From the NCBI GenBank assembly GCA_002327255.1, contig DCUM01000095.1, positions 14,818 through 27,729 on the forward strand: a stretch of 12,912 bases of DNA, read 5' to 3'. This DNA comes from a bacterium UBA2214 (GTDB lineage Bacteria > Zhuqueibacterota > Zhuqueibacteria > Residuimicrobiales > Residuimicrobiaceae). The notes beneath the pieces were generated by a model. It did no database searches and had not been told where the DNA came from. It saw nothing but the letters and a program-made list of their open reading frames with translations. The position numbers and the translations under genes were made by a program. Positions 6,086 through 12,039 of this stretch are shown in pieces (positions within the stretch are counted from its first letter, which is position 1; every line of letters starts with the position of its first letter).

Positions 6086-7486
6086 GGGATATCCCACCAG
6101 TCTCTCTCTTTTTTCAAGGTTCCAATTCTTCAAGGCAGCAAATCGTTCGCGATTCATTGTAAGTATATAGTATTGTTCCCGTCTCGTATGCTTCCTATCT
6201 GTTGCGGAGATAAAACCCATTTTTTGGGCGCAATCAAAGCAGGAGTGTAAAATCCGCTCAATTCTTCTGCGTTGCCGCGCTTTGACATAGGTGTGCATCT
6301 GTAAATGTTCTGTTAAAAGCCGGGTTTCGCTCACTTCAAAAGACCAATCGGCCGGCAATTTTTCGGTCTTCTCGAAGAGCCGCTTTTCATTGGCCTGGGT
6401 CAGGATAAAACTCATGAAACGTCTGTGAAAAATGGTGTAATGAAGTCCGACGATCCTTTTTAATTCCCAGTTTATATAACGCGGTAAAAAGAGTGTTCTG
6501 CTGTCGTGATCGGGAATCAAGGCATGGTGGTAATCCAGCAAAGCATACCCGCGCACTCTTTTTTTACTGCCTTTGAGGCCTGGGAAAAAGAGGGTTTGGC
6601 ACAGCCACAGGGGGCTGGTCAACGCCACGTCAATGCGTCTGTCGCCGCCCAGCATGTTTTCCATTCCGGAATGCAGTGCAAATCGTCTTTTACAGAGTAA
6701 TAGGAATCCCCTGATGACACGGTTGCGTTTGCCTTTATCAAATTCCATTTTGGCAAATTTATTCCGCTTCCTGGGAACCGCCGCCGCTTCAAGTAATTCG
6801 GTGGTATCAAAGTAAAACGCCTCTTTGCCGTCCATTCGGAAATTGGGGTGATAGCCGTTATCGGCGAGAAGAGTCTGCACAGCGAGCAGTGCATCTTCTT
6901 CCGCCTTGTTGAGCTGTAATCTGGCAAAGCCGTATTTTTTTTGCGAACGCGCTTCGTTAAAAATGAGCTCCAGTTGAGGGCTGACGGGTTGTGTCTCAAT
7001 TTTCGCTTTTTCAAGTGCGTGGGAAACGCCGATGGTTTCGGTATCAGAAACTGAATCTGCAAATTGGAGAAATGTTTCTATCATTTCGTTGGCCCACAGC
7101 AGCGATAATTCTCCCCTGAGATACCGGGCACCTTCATGCAAAAAAATATCCAGCAAACCGGGATCTCTGAAGACGTTTCGGGAAATGCCGGTAACCAACG
7201 CCCGCACCAATAATGGCTCGAGCTGCAGTTCTTCTTCGTCCGAAAAAGGTTTCAAGCGATCGCGCTGACTCGCTTCAGTCAAATCCTCGTAGCCTGGAAT
7301 CGTGAATCCGTCTGCGCGTGTGTACAGCGTCCTGAAATAATTTTCATCACGGATCATGATCCGCTCCACAGATTCGGAATCAGCATGGGCGCGGAGCGTT
7401 TTGCCATCCGCTGTGATGAGCAGGAGTTTTGCAAAGTTGCCGAACACATAATCAGACGGTGCCAGGGCTCTGGTTGCATCATTCAT
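6065..7486 (-). CDS. Unrecognised DNA-binding protein, possible iteron-type replication initiator
   Basis: I do not recognise this 473-residue protein by a defining motif. The start ATG 7486 has GAGG five bases upstream; an earlier GTG at 7492 lacks that spacing. Residues 1-180 are acidic and mostly helical. Residues 185-280 look like a winged helix: LNKAEEDALLAVQTLL, then TELLEAAAVPRKRN and a basic stretch ending RVIRGFLLLCKRRF. A second winged-helix-like part (about 335-430) has HRRFMSFILTQAN, WSFEVSETRLL and KARQRRRIERILH. Two such domains in tandem is the plan of plasmid initiators of the RepA/TrfA/Rep_3 kind. Arrays of 22-bp repeats on both sides fit a protein with its own binding sites. 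No DDE, tyrosine or serine recombinase motif is seen. GC is lower than in the neighbours, suggesting transfer. A chromosomal regulator of unknown role is the alternative. Confidence 0.6.
   Translation of the reverse strand: MNDATRALAPSDYVFGNFAKLLLITADGKTLRAHADSESVERIMIRDENYFRTLYTRADGFTIPGYEDLTEASQRDRLKPFSDEEELQLEPLLVRALVTGISRNVFRDPGLLDIFLHEGARYLRGELSLLWANEMIETFLQFADSVSDTETIGVSHALEKAKIETQPVSPQLELIFNEARSQKKYGFARLQLNKAEEDALLAVQTLLADNGYHPNFRMDGKEAFYFDTTELLEAAAVPRKRNKFAKMEFDKGKRNRVIRGFLLLCKRRFALHSGMENMLGGDRRIDVALTSPLWLCQTLFFPGLKGSKKRVRGYALLDYHHALIPDHDSRTLFLPRYINWELKRIVGLHYTIFHRRFMSFILTQANEKRLFEKTEKLPADWSFEVSETRLLTEHLQMHTYVKARQRRRIERILHSCFDCAQKMGFISATDRKHTRREQYYILTMNRERFAALKNWNLEKRERLVGYPEVSTVM
6086..6095. 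promoter_or_regulatory. Palindrome GGGATATCCC adjoining array 1
   Basis: A perfect 10-bp palindrome begins exactly where a seventh 22-bp unit of array 1 would begin. It lies within the last codons of the putative initiator gene (VGYPE), so part of its sequence is coding. A dyad also closes array 2, so it may be a related half-site arrangement, but a single 10-mer can occur by chance. Confidence 0.25.
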
Positions 7487-7492
7487 TTGCAC

Positions 7493-7642
7493 CTCATAGG
7501 CTGCTGAACATGATAAGATAAAAGGATCAAATTGCTTCTCTTGCCGGGAAATGGTCTGGCACTTCTCCTTTCACAGGTAGCGTTAGAACTTTAATCCCCC
7601 CAAAGGGCTCGCACCGGTGCGATCCTGTTCTGTGGCTTGCGT
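7493..7642. other. Upstream region of the putative initiator gene
   Basis: This stretch separates the initiator start codon from array 2. It contains the two anchor words shared with array 1 (7540-7548 and 7601-7609), and on the repeat phase a GCTCG at 7607 and GCTTG at 7635 that may be decayed units. No well-spaced sigma70 promoter is clear on the minus strand. The promoter of the gene is expected here or within array 2, where binding of the protein could repress its own synthesis (inference). No gene is seen. Confidence 0.4.
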
Positions 7643-7752
7643 GCTACTTTCCAGGCCACACATTGCAACTTGTTCACCGCTACGATGCTGCATGGATGTA
7701 TCTACTTTGCTACACATTTACCGTTACAAAGCTATTGGTATATCTATACCAA
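7643..7752 (+). repeat. 22-bp periodic GCTAC repeat array 2 with half-sites
   Basis: Main motifs start at 7643 (GCTAC), 7665 (GCAAC), 7687 (GCTGC), 7709 (GCTAC) and 7731 (GCTAT), all exactly 22 bp apart. From 7665 on, a second motif follows 14 bp after each: GCTAC at 7679, TCTAC at 7701, GTTAC at 7723. Spacing thus alternates 14 and 8 bp. The unit is therefore best described as two direct half-sites per 22 bp. The array lies upstream of the 6065-7486 gene and in the same orientation as array 1 downstream of it. This placement is typical of an initiator's origin and autoregulatory sites. It is not a CRISPR: the conserved part is about five bases. Confidence 0.8.
7735..7752. promoter_or_regulatory. 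Perfect 8-bp-arm dyad closing array 2
   Basis: TTGGTATA-TC-TATACCAA is an inverted repeat with eight matching bases per arm and a two-base centre. It occupies the last unit of array 2, starting four bases after its GCTAT. In iteron plasmids, an inverted copy of the iteron often acts as the operator of the rep gene; here the dyad sequence differs from the GCTAC motif, so it may bind another protein or a dimer form. Function is inference. Confidence 0.45.
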
Positions 7753-8028
7753 CCAGCAGAATCGCAGATATATTCCGCTTCAGTACGCCAATGTTCACTT
7801 TTTGAACAATTGCTGATTAACGGAATCAGGGCTGCCTGAAACGCATCTGCTGCCATATGATGTCATGGTTTGTAAACGACGGCCATCATGGCTGATGACA
7901 TGAAGAGAGGCCAAGATCAGGATAGAACATGGTTCGAAACCATAACGATGCAAATCAACGCGCTCTGCTTGTGCGGTGGTGTAGCGGTGGAACGGCTTTG
8001 CGGGTTTTACATCCTGTTATTCACTGTT
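7753..8028. other. Gene-free spacer between array 2 and queC with small dyads
   Basis: No convincing gene lies here on either strand. It holds GTTCA-CTTTT-TGAAC (7793-7807), a separated pair ATGTCAT (7860-7866) and ATGACAT (7895-7901), and ATGGTT-CGA-AACCAT (7929-7943). None is followed by a U-run on the minus strand, so none is a clear queC terminator. If the repeat-flanked cassette was inserted downstream of queC, one boundary should lie in this stretch; no target duplication matching the queF side (5812-5885) was found by eye. Confidence 0.4.
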
Positions 8029-8700
8029 CTACGCATAGCGGATGGGGTCCTCAATGCCGGCTTCGGCAAATCCGTGCCGGCGGATGCGGCAGCTTTCACA
8101 TACACCGCATGCCGTTCCGCGCTCGTCCGGGCGATAGCAGCTCACCGTCTGAGAATAGTCCACTCCGAACGCGATGCCGCGGCGGATGATCTCGCTCTTG
8201 CGCAGGTTGAGAAGGGGTGCATGGAGGGTAAAAGGCCTCCCCTCAGAACCAGCGCGCGTGCCCAGATTGGCCACGCGTTCAAAAGCTTCGAGAAATTCCG
8301 GCCGGCAATCCGGATAGCCGCTGAAATCGAGCGCATTGACACCAATGAAGACATCGCTGCTGCCGATGGTTTCCGCATAGGCCACTGCCATTGCCAGCAA
8401 AATGGTGTTCCGCGCCGGCACATAGGTCACCGGCACAACGGCGGGATTGGGCCTCTGCTGTGGAATTTCCATCTCCGCGGTCAGGGCGGAACCGCCGATT
8501 TGGCGCAAATCCAGTTCAATGATCTTGTGATGGCAAATTTGCAGAGTGGCGCAAACAGCCCGGGCCGCAACGATTTCCAGCGCCGCTTTCTGGCCGTATT
8601 GAAAAGTCAAGGCGTGCACATCCCATCCCTCTGACCTGGCAACAGCGAGTGTTGTGGTGGAATCGAGTCCCCCGCTGAGAAGACAGACGGCTTTTTTCAT
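8029..8700 (-). CDS. queC: 7-cyano-7-deazaguanine (preQ0) synthase
   Basis: QueC converts 7-carboxy-7-deazaguanine to preQ0 using ATP and ammonia. The 223-residue protein begins with the PP-loop ATPase motif SGGLDS (9-14). It has the family segments TFQYGQ, VPARNTILLA and GVNALDFSGYPDCRPEF, and ends with the zinc-binding cysteines Cys188, Cys198, Cys201 and Cys204 (CGVCESC). ATG 8700 lies one base after the queE stop, with AGAGG about ten bases upstream, so translation is coupled. It is the third gene of queD-queE-queC. All expected active-site parts are present. Confidence 0.97.
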   Translation of the reverse strand: MKKAVCLLSGGLDSTTTLAVARSEGWDVHALTFQYGQKAALEIVAARAVCATLQICHHKIIELDLRQIGGSALTAEMEIPQQRPNPAVVPVTYVPARNTILLAMAVAYAETIGSSDVFIGVNALDFSGYPDCRPEFLEAFERVANLGTRAGSEGRPFTLHAPLLNLRKSEIIRRGIAFGVDYSQTVSCYRPDERGTACGVCESCRIRRHGFAEAGIEDPIRYA

Positions 8701-8701
8701 T

Positions 8702-9337
8702 TTATACGCCTCTTTTCTCAGGATCCCAGATGATTTTGTGCAGCTGCATTTGCAGGCGCACGGGTTTACCGCTGTCCAGAATCCATTTTGCCAACTGGTG
8801 CGGCGCCAGCTTTTCCAGCATCGGAGAAAAAAGCACCGGGAAATGATCGCTGAGCGCGTACGTTTCGGTCACAGATAACGCATAGTCCATATCTGTGCGA
8901 TCGCCAATGACGAATTTTATTTCGTCGCCGCGGCGGAGCCGGGCTATGTTTTTTTCATCGAAACTGTGCTGTTCTTGGCTGGATGGCGTCTTGATATCCA
9001 TGATGCGGTGCACACCCATTGGTGCGAGATCTATGTTCTGTGATCCGTTGGTTTCGAGCAGAACAGTCGCTCCGCTTTCCAAAAGCAGCGCGCAGAGACG
9101 GGGTGTATCCGCTTGCAGCAGGGGTTCTCCACCGGTTATTTCCATCAAATCTGCCGGATAGATTCGGACGAGTTTCATAATATCTGGCAGCGTATACTCT
9201 GAACCCTGATGCCAGGCATAGGGGGTATCGCACCAGACGCAGCGCAGATTGCATCCGCTGAGACGGATGAATGTGCATGGCCTTCCGGCAAAAGTGGATT
9301 CACCCTGAATGCTGCGAAAAATTTCATGAACGACCAT
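8702..9337 (-). CDS. queE: 7-carboxy-7-deazaguanine synthase, radical SAM enzyme
   Basis: QueE contracts the ring of 6-carboxytetrahydropterin to 7-carboxy-7-deazaguanine. The 211-residue product has the IFRSIQGES start typical of QueE (6-14). The radical SAM cluster motif CNLRCVWC (29-36) is CxxxCxxC, followed by the DTPYAW segment. The SAM-binding ITGGEPLLQ and LLETNGS segments come next, then the DIKTPSS substrate loop. The start ATG 9337 is one base after the queD stop (TGA 9341-9339). It lies in the middle of the tight queD-queE-queC run. It is of usual length and looks intact. Confidence 0.96.
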   Translation of the reverse strand: MVVHEIFRSIQGESTFAGRPCTFIRLSGCNLRCVWCDTPYAWHQGSEYTLPDIMKLVRIYPADLMEITGGEPLLQADTPRLCALLLESGATVLLETNGSQNIDLAPMGVHRIMDIKTPSSQEQHSFDEKNIARLRRGDEIKFVIGDRTDMDYALSVTETYALSDHFPVLFSPMLEKLAPHQLAKWILDSGKPVRLQMQLHKIIWDPEKRGV

Positions 9338-9338
9338 T

Positions 9339-9707
9339 TCACGATCCGGAATAAATCACCGCCAACTCGTCGGTCTCTCCCGCTTCCACCTCAACAACGC
9401 TGACCTTATTGGGAAGATTATTCTGCAGCCAATCAAAAATGTAACGCGCCAGGTTTTCCGATGTCGGGTTCATGGCGTCAAATGGAGGTACTTCATTGAT
9501 GAGACGGTGATCAAATGGCTGGATGCATTCATTGACCATTGTGCGCAGTACCAGCAGGTCCATCAGCATACCCGTTTCATCCAGTTCGCTTCCGGCCACG
9601 GTGACCTTGATCTTCCAATTGTGCCCATGGATGCGTTCGCACGCACCGGGATAGAATTTGAGGCGATGAGCAGCCGAAAAATGAGTGGTTACGCATAATT
9701 TATACAT
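9339..9707 (-). CDS. queD: 6-carboxy-5,6,7,8-tetrahydropterin synthase
   Basis: QueD turns dihydroneopterin triphosphate into 6-carboxytetrahydropterin, the first queuosine-specific step. ATG 9707 is chosen because AGAGGA stands six bases before it; it gives 122 residues, the normal length, whereas ATG 9773 would add a 22-residue tail not found in the family. Zinc ligands are His14 (HFSAAHRL), His27 and His29 (HGHNW). Cys23 is the expected catalytic cysteine, with Asp66-His67 (FDHRLIN) and Glu111 near the end. It is the first gene of queDEC and follows the aminotransferase gene by 94 bases, so a separate promoter is possible though none is obvious. Confidence 0.96.
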   Translation of the reverse strand: MYKLCVTTHFSAAHRLKFYPGACERIHGHNWKIKVTVAGSELDETGMLMDLLVLRTMVNECIQPFDHRLINEVPPFDAMNPTSENLARYIFDWLQNNLPNKVSVVEVEAGETDELAVIYSGS

Positions 9708-9736
9708 ACATTTCCTCTTGGCCATTAACAGGGGAA

Positions 9737-9757
9737 AGCCGAACAGGCTGTCCGGCT
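9737..9757. other. Small hairpin between the aminotransferase gene and queD
   Basis: AGCCG (9737-9741) and CGGCT (9753-9757) form a stem with a further ACA/TGT pairing inside. On the minus strand only three T follow it, so it is at best a weak terminator or pause separating the aminotransferase gene from queD; on the plus strand it is followed by CTTTGATTTT but no plus-strand gene precedes it. It does not match a preQ1 aptamer. Confidence 0.25.
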
Positions 9758-9801
9758 CTTTGATTTTATGCATTAAAACGGTTGCCGGGCCTCTTTATTC
9801 A

Positions 9802-11031
9802 CTATCGGGAGACCACTGAGGGTGCCTCCCTCTGAACTTTCTCAATGGCGGCAACGATGTCGTGCATATCCTCTTCGCTGCCCAGAAGAATATTCTGTGT
9901 GAACCAGATGGCCTCTTCATAGCACGCTTTTTCGCTCTCGGGACAAAAGTCGACGCTGTAATCGATGTCCATTTCGATTTTTTTACCGCGTGGACCGAAG
10001 GATTTATTGAGAAAAACCGGCTGCTTGTAAAGTGGAATGGAGTAGCCCGGACTGGTCGGGATACCCTCTTTGCGCAGTGCCTCGATGAATTTCGTCTTGC
10101 TGATGCCCGCAAAATGCTCCTTTTGGTAACGGAAAATGAACAAATGGCAGGCGTGACTGGTGACATTCTTTTCCAGCGGGAGCGGCATGATGCCGTCAAT
10201 GTCTCCAAGAAGCTCGGAAAGCAGGGCAAAATTTTCCTGGCGGATGGCTTTCAGCTCTTCATAGCGATCATACTGTGCCAAAAGAACGGCCGATTGCAGT
10301 TCGGTGATGCGATAATTTCCGCCAAAATAAAAATGTTCGTACCAGAGGCCGTCTTCACTGCGACCGCAATTATGATGGGAACGGGCGAATTTGGCGATGG
10401 TGTCATCGTTGGTAAGGATAATGCCGCCTTCTCCGCAATTCACATTCTTGGATGATTGGAATGAAAAGCAGCCTGCCGCGCCAATGGCGCCCACCGGACG
10501 GTTTTTCCAGGATGCGCCCCACGCCTGCGCCGCATCTTCGATGATGATGAGATCGTGCTTTTGGGCGATTTTTTGCAGGGCGTCCATATTGGCCGGCCTT
10601 CCGGCGAAATGCACCGGCATGATGGCCCTGGTGCGCGGTGTCACTGCCGCTTCGATGGCCTGGGGGTCGATATTATAGGTGTCCGGATCGATATCGACGA
10701 AAACCGGAATGGCACCGGCTTCAACCACCGCTGACGCCGTGGCGATGAAGGTATACGCCGGAACGATCACTTCGTCGCCCACGTCAATGTCGGCCGCTGT
10801 CAACGCTATTCGGAGTGCTGTTGTGCCGCTGTTCATGGCAATACCATGCCTGGCATCGTGCGCTGCCGCGAATTGGTTTTCGAATGTTTCCGTCTCTTTT
10901 CCGGCCAATCTCCCCCATTTGCCGCTTTTGATGACCCGGGTGAGATTTTCGATTTCCTCATCACCCCAAACCGGCCAGACCGGAAACGGCTTGGTGCGTA
11001 CAGGCGCCCCACCATTGATTGCCAATGACAT
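9802..11031 (-). CDS. DegT/DnrJ/EryC1/StrS-family PLP aminotransferase
   Basis: A PLP enzyme of the sugar/cyclitol aminotransferase family, 409 residues. NSGTTALRIAL (67-77) binds the cofactor phosphate. EDAAQAWGA (165-173) gives Asp166 and Gln169 under the PLP ring. FSFQSSKNVNCGEGG places the Schiff-base lysine at Lys195, and the C-terminal part has the GIPTSPGYSIPLYKQPVF segment that lines the substrate site. The motif reads FSFQSSK rather than the FSFHxxK of many nucleotide-sugar aminotransferases, a form seen in some cyclitol and AHBA-type members, so the substrate is open. GGGAGG stands five bases before ATG 11031. It follows the HAD gene by 24 bases and is probably co-transcribed with it. 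No sugar dehydratase, epimerase or glycosyltransferase is nearby to name a pathway. Confidence 0.9.
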   Translation of the reverse strand: MSLAINGGAPVRTKPFPVWPVWGDEEIENLTRVIKSGKWGRLAGKETETFENQFAAAHDARHGIAMNSGTTALRIALTAADIDVGDEVIVPAYTFIATASAVVEAGAIPVFVDIDPDTYNIDPQAIEAAVTPRTRAIMPVHFAGRPANMDALQKIAQKHDLIIIEDAAQAWGASWKNRPVGAIGAAGCFSFQSSKNVNCGEGGIILTNDDTIAKFARSHHNCGRSEDGLWYEHFYFGGNYRITELQSAVLLAQYDRYEELKAIRQENFALLSELLGDIDGIMPLPLEKNVTSHACHLFIFRYQKEHFAGISKTKFIEALRKEGIPTSPGYSIPLYKQPVFLNKSFGPRGKKIEMDIDYSVDFCPESEKACYEEAIWFTQNILLGSEEDMHDIVAAIEKVQREAPSVVSR

Positions 11032-11055
11032 GCATACCTCCCTTATGAATCCTGA

Positions 11056-11721
11056 TTAAAAAACAGCTTTAAGCGATGGCTGTGATGTGCGCCAATCGGG
11101 AAAGATGTTGTCGAGTTCGAGTTGCAACTGCTGCGCACTCTCAAATTGAATGGCTTGCATGCCCACGTTGCGTGCGGCTGCAATATTTTCTTCCCGGTCA
11201 TCGATAAAGAGTGCTGCTGCCGGCTGCAGACCGAATCGTTTCAGCGCAGCCTGGAATATTTTCGCCTGTGGTTTGACGGCATGGACTTCAAACGAGGTCA
11301 CCGGCTCTTCAAAGAGCTGCATGACCGCATAATTCCTGACGATATAATCAAAGTGGAGCGCATCGGTATTGCTGATGACCGAGAGGCGAACCTGCGTACG
11401 CAATGCAGTGATGATATCCGTGACACCCTCTTTAAGGCGAAAAATGCCGGTATAAAAAGATTCAAAAACGGCGCGATCGTTGATTTTGGGAAATTGCCGG
11501 GTCATGCGGTCAAAGAGAACATCCGCGGTAATTTTGCCGGTTGCAAAACGTTGATAGAGCGGGCTCAATCCGTGCAATTGCAGGGCCATCTCTTTTTGCG
11601 AGATGCGGCAGAGCCGTGCCATTTGCCGCACAAATAGATCGAACTGCACGTCGACCACAACGCCGCCAAGATCGAAGAAGACCATCTCTGGCAGGATGTG
11701 GGTATGGCGATGGATTTGCAT
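11056..11721 (-). CDS. HAD-superfamily hydrolase, subfamily IA (YihX-like)
   Basis: A probable phosphatase of the haloacid dehalogenase superfamily, 221 residues. Motif I is FFDLGGVVVD with nucleophile Asp17. The second Asp of the usual DxD is Gly19, as in the YihX/epoxide-hydrolase-like branch. Motif II is SNTD (Ser117), motif III is Lys150 (KPQAKIF) and motif IV is IDDREENI (Asp174-Asp175). A helical cap lies between about residues 28 and 105. The substrate is not known; E. coli YihX acts on glucose-1-phosphate. The start is ATG 11721, with only GGA nine bases upstream; ATG 11685 would give a shorter protein starting MVFFDLGG and is equally possible. It probably heads a unit with the aminotransferase gene, driven by the promoter at 11899-11927. 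Confidence 0.88.
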   Translation of the reverse strand: MQIHRHTHILPEMVFFDLGGVVVDVQFDLFVRQMARLCRISQKEMALQLHGLSPLYQRFATGKITADVLFDRMTRQFPKINDRAVFESFYTGIFRLKEGVTDIITALRTQVRLSVISNTDALHFDYIVRNYAVMQLFEEPVTSFEVHAVKPQAKIFQAALKRFGLQPAAALFIDDREENIAAARNVGMQAIQFESAQQLQLELDNIFPDWRTSQPSLKAVF

Positions 11722-12039
11722 AAATTCGGTTCCGATGTTCTCTTTACGATCAGCCTGTTAACCCCATTCACCGCAGAACGCGTTGCGGCCACGGCACCGC
11801 TCATTTCACCCCTTGTGACGTTCTCGGCGAGTTGGTGCAGTGCCGCCACCCTGTCCTCCTCCTCCGGATGCCGGTGCAGGGTCTGGAAATTGACTGTTAA
11901 TTTACAAAAGTTATTGTCATTAGTCAAATAATAATTCGGACAGCCATTCGCCGCCATCCCTCAAAACAATCAAATTGGCGGGCAGTGGCGGATGGAGAGG
12001 CCCAGATGTCAATTCGGAATCCATGGCAGAACGGTCGAT
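11722..12039. other. Gene-free stretch between the prs-like gene and the HAD gene
   Basis: The stretch holds a good promoter (11899-11927) and a purine-rich GGAGGAGGAGG at 11850-11863, but no clear terminator for the upstream prs-like gene. A minus-strand frame from ATG 11957 is open through here, but runs out of frame deep into the HAD gene to 11565. Its part between 11860 and 11722 (HPEEEDRVAALHQLAEN...) could be protein-like, but there is no stop before the HAD gene and no recognised family, so I do not call it. Confidence 0.4.
11899..11927 (-). promoter_or_regulatory. Sigma70-like promoter for the HAD-aminotransferase unit
   Basis: TTGACT (11927-11922) and TAAATT (11904-11899) are separated by exactly 17 bases on the minus strand, in an AT-rich stretch within otherwise GC-rich DNA. 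RNA would start near 11892, giving a leader of about 170 bases before the HAD gene. Match to consensus is five of six for the -35 and four of six for the -10. Confidence 0.55.

Noticed and set aside
5954..7752. Transposon with Tn7- or Mu-like end-binding sites around a transposase
   Set aside because: The two arrays have the same orientation instead of inverted, and the enclosed protein has no DDE or other transposase motif that I can see.
7617..7805. Plus-strand 62-codon frame over array 2
   Set aside because: It coincides with the 22-bp repeats, has no ribosome site or recognisable protein, and a 22-bp period is not a multiple of three.
7929..7943. tRNA T-arm (GGTTCGAAACC)
   Set aside because: The matching 7-base acceptor strand is not at tRNA distance, and no anticodon or D arm can be drawn.
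9708..9801. preQ1 riboswitch before queD (also checked before queF and queC)
   Set aside because: No C-rich loop with the A-rich tail of preQ1-I and no preQ1-II pattern; only a plain hairpin at 9737-9757.
11836..11860. T-box leader element (AGGGTGG on the minus strand)
   Set aside because: The following ACCGCG is absent, there is no terminator after it, and the downstream gene is a HAD hydrolase.
11565..11957. Minus-strand 130-codon frame before and into the HAD gene
   Set aside because: About 40% lies out of frame inside the well-supported HAD gene, it has no family resemblance and no clear start site; the upstream portion is noted as undecided.
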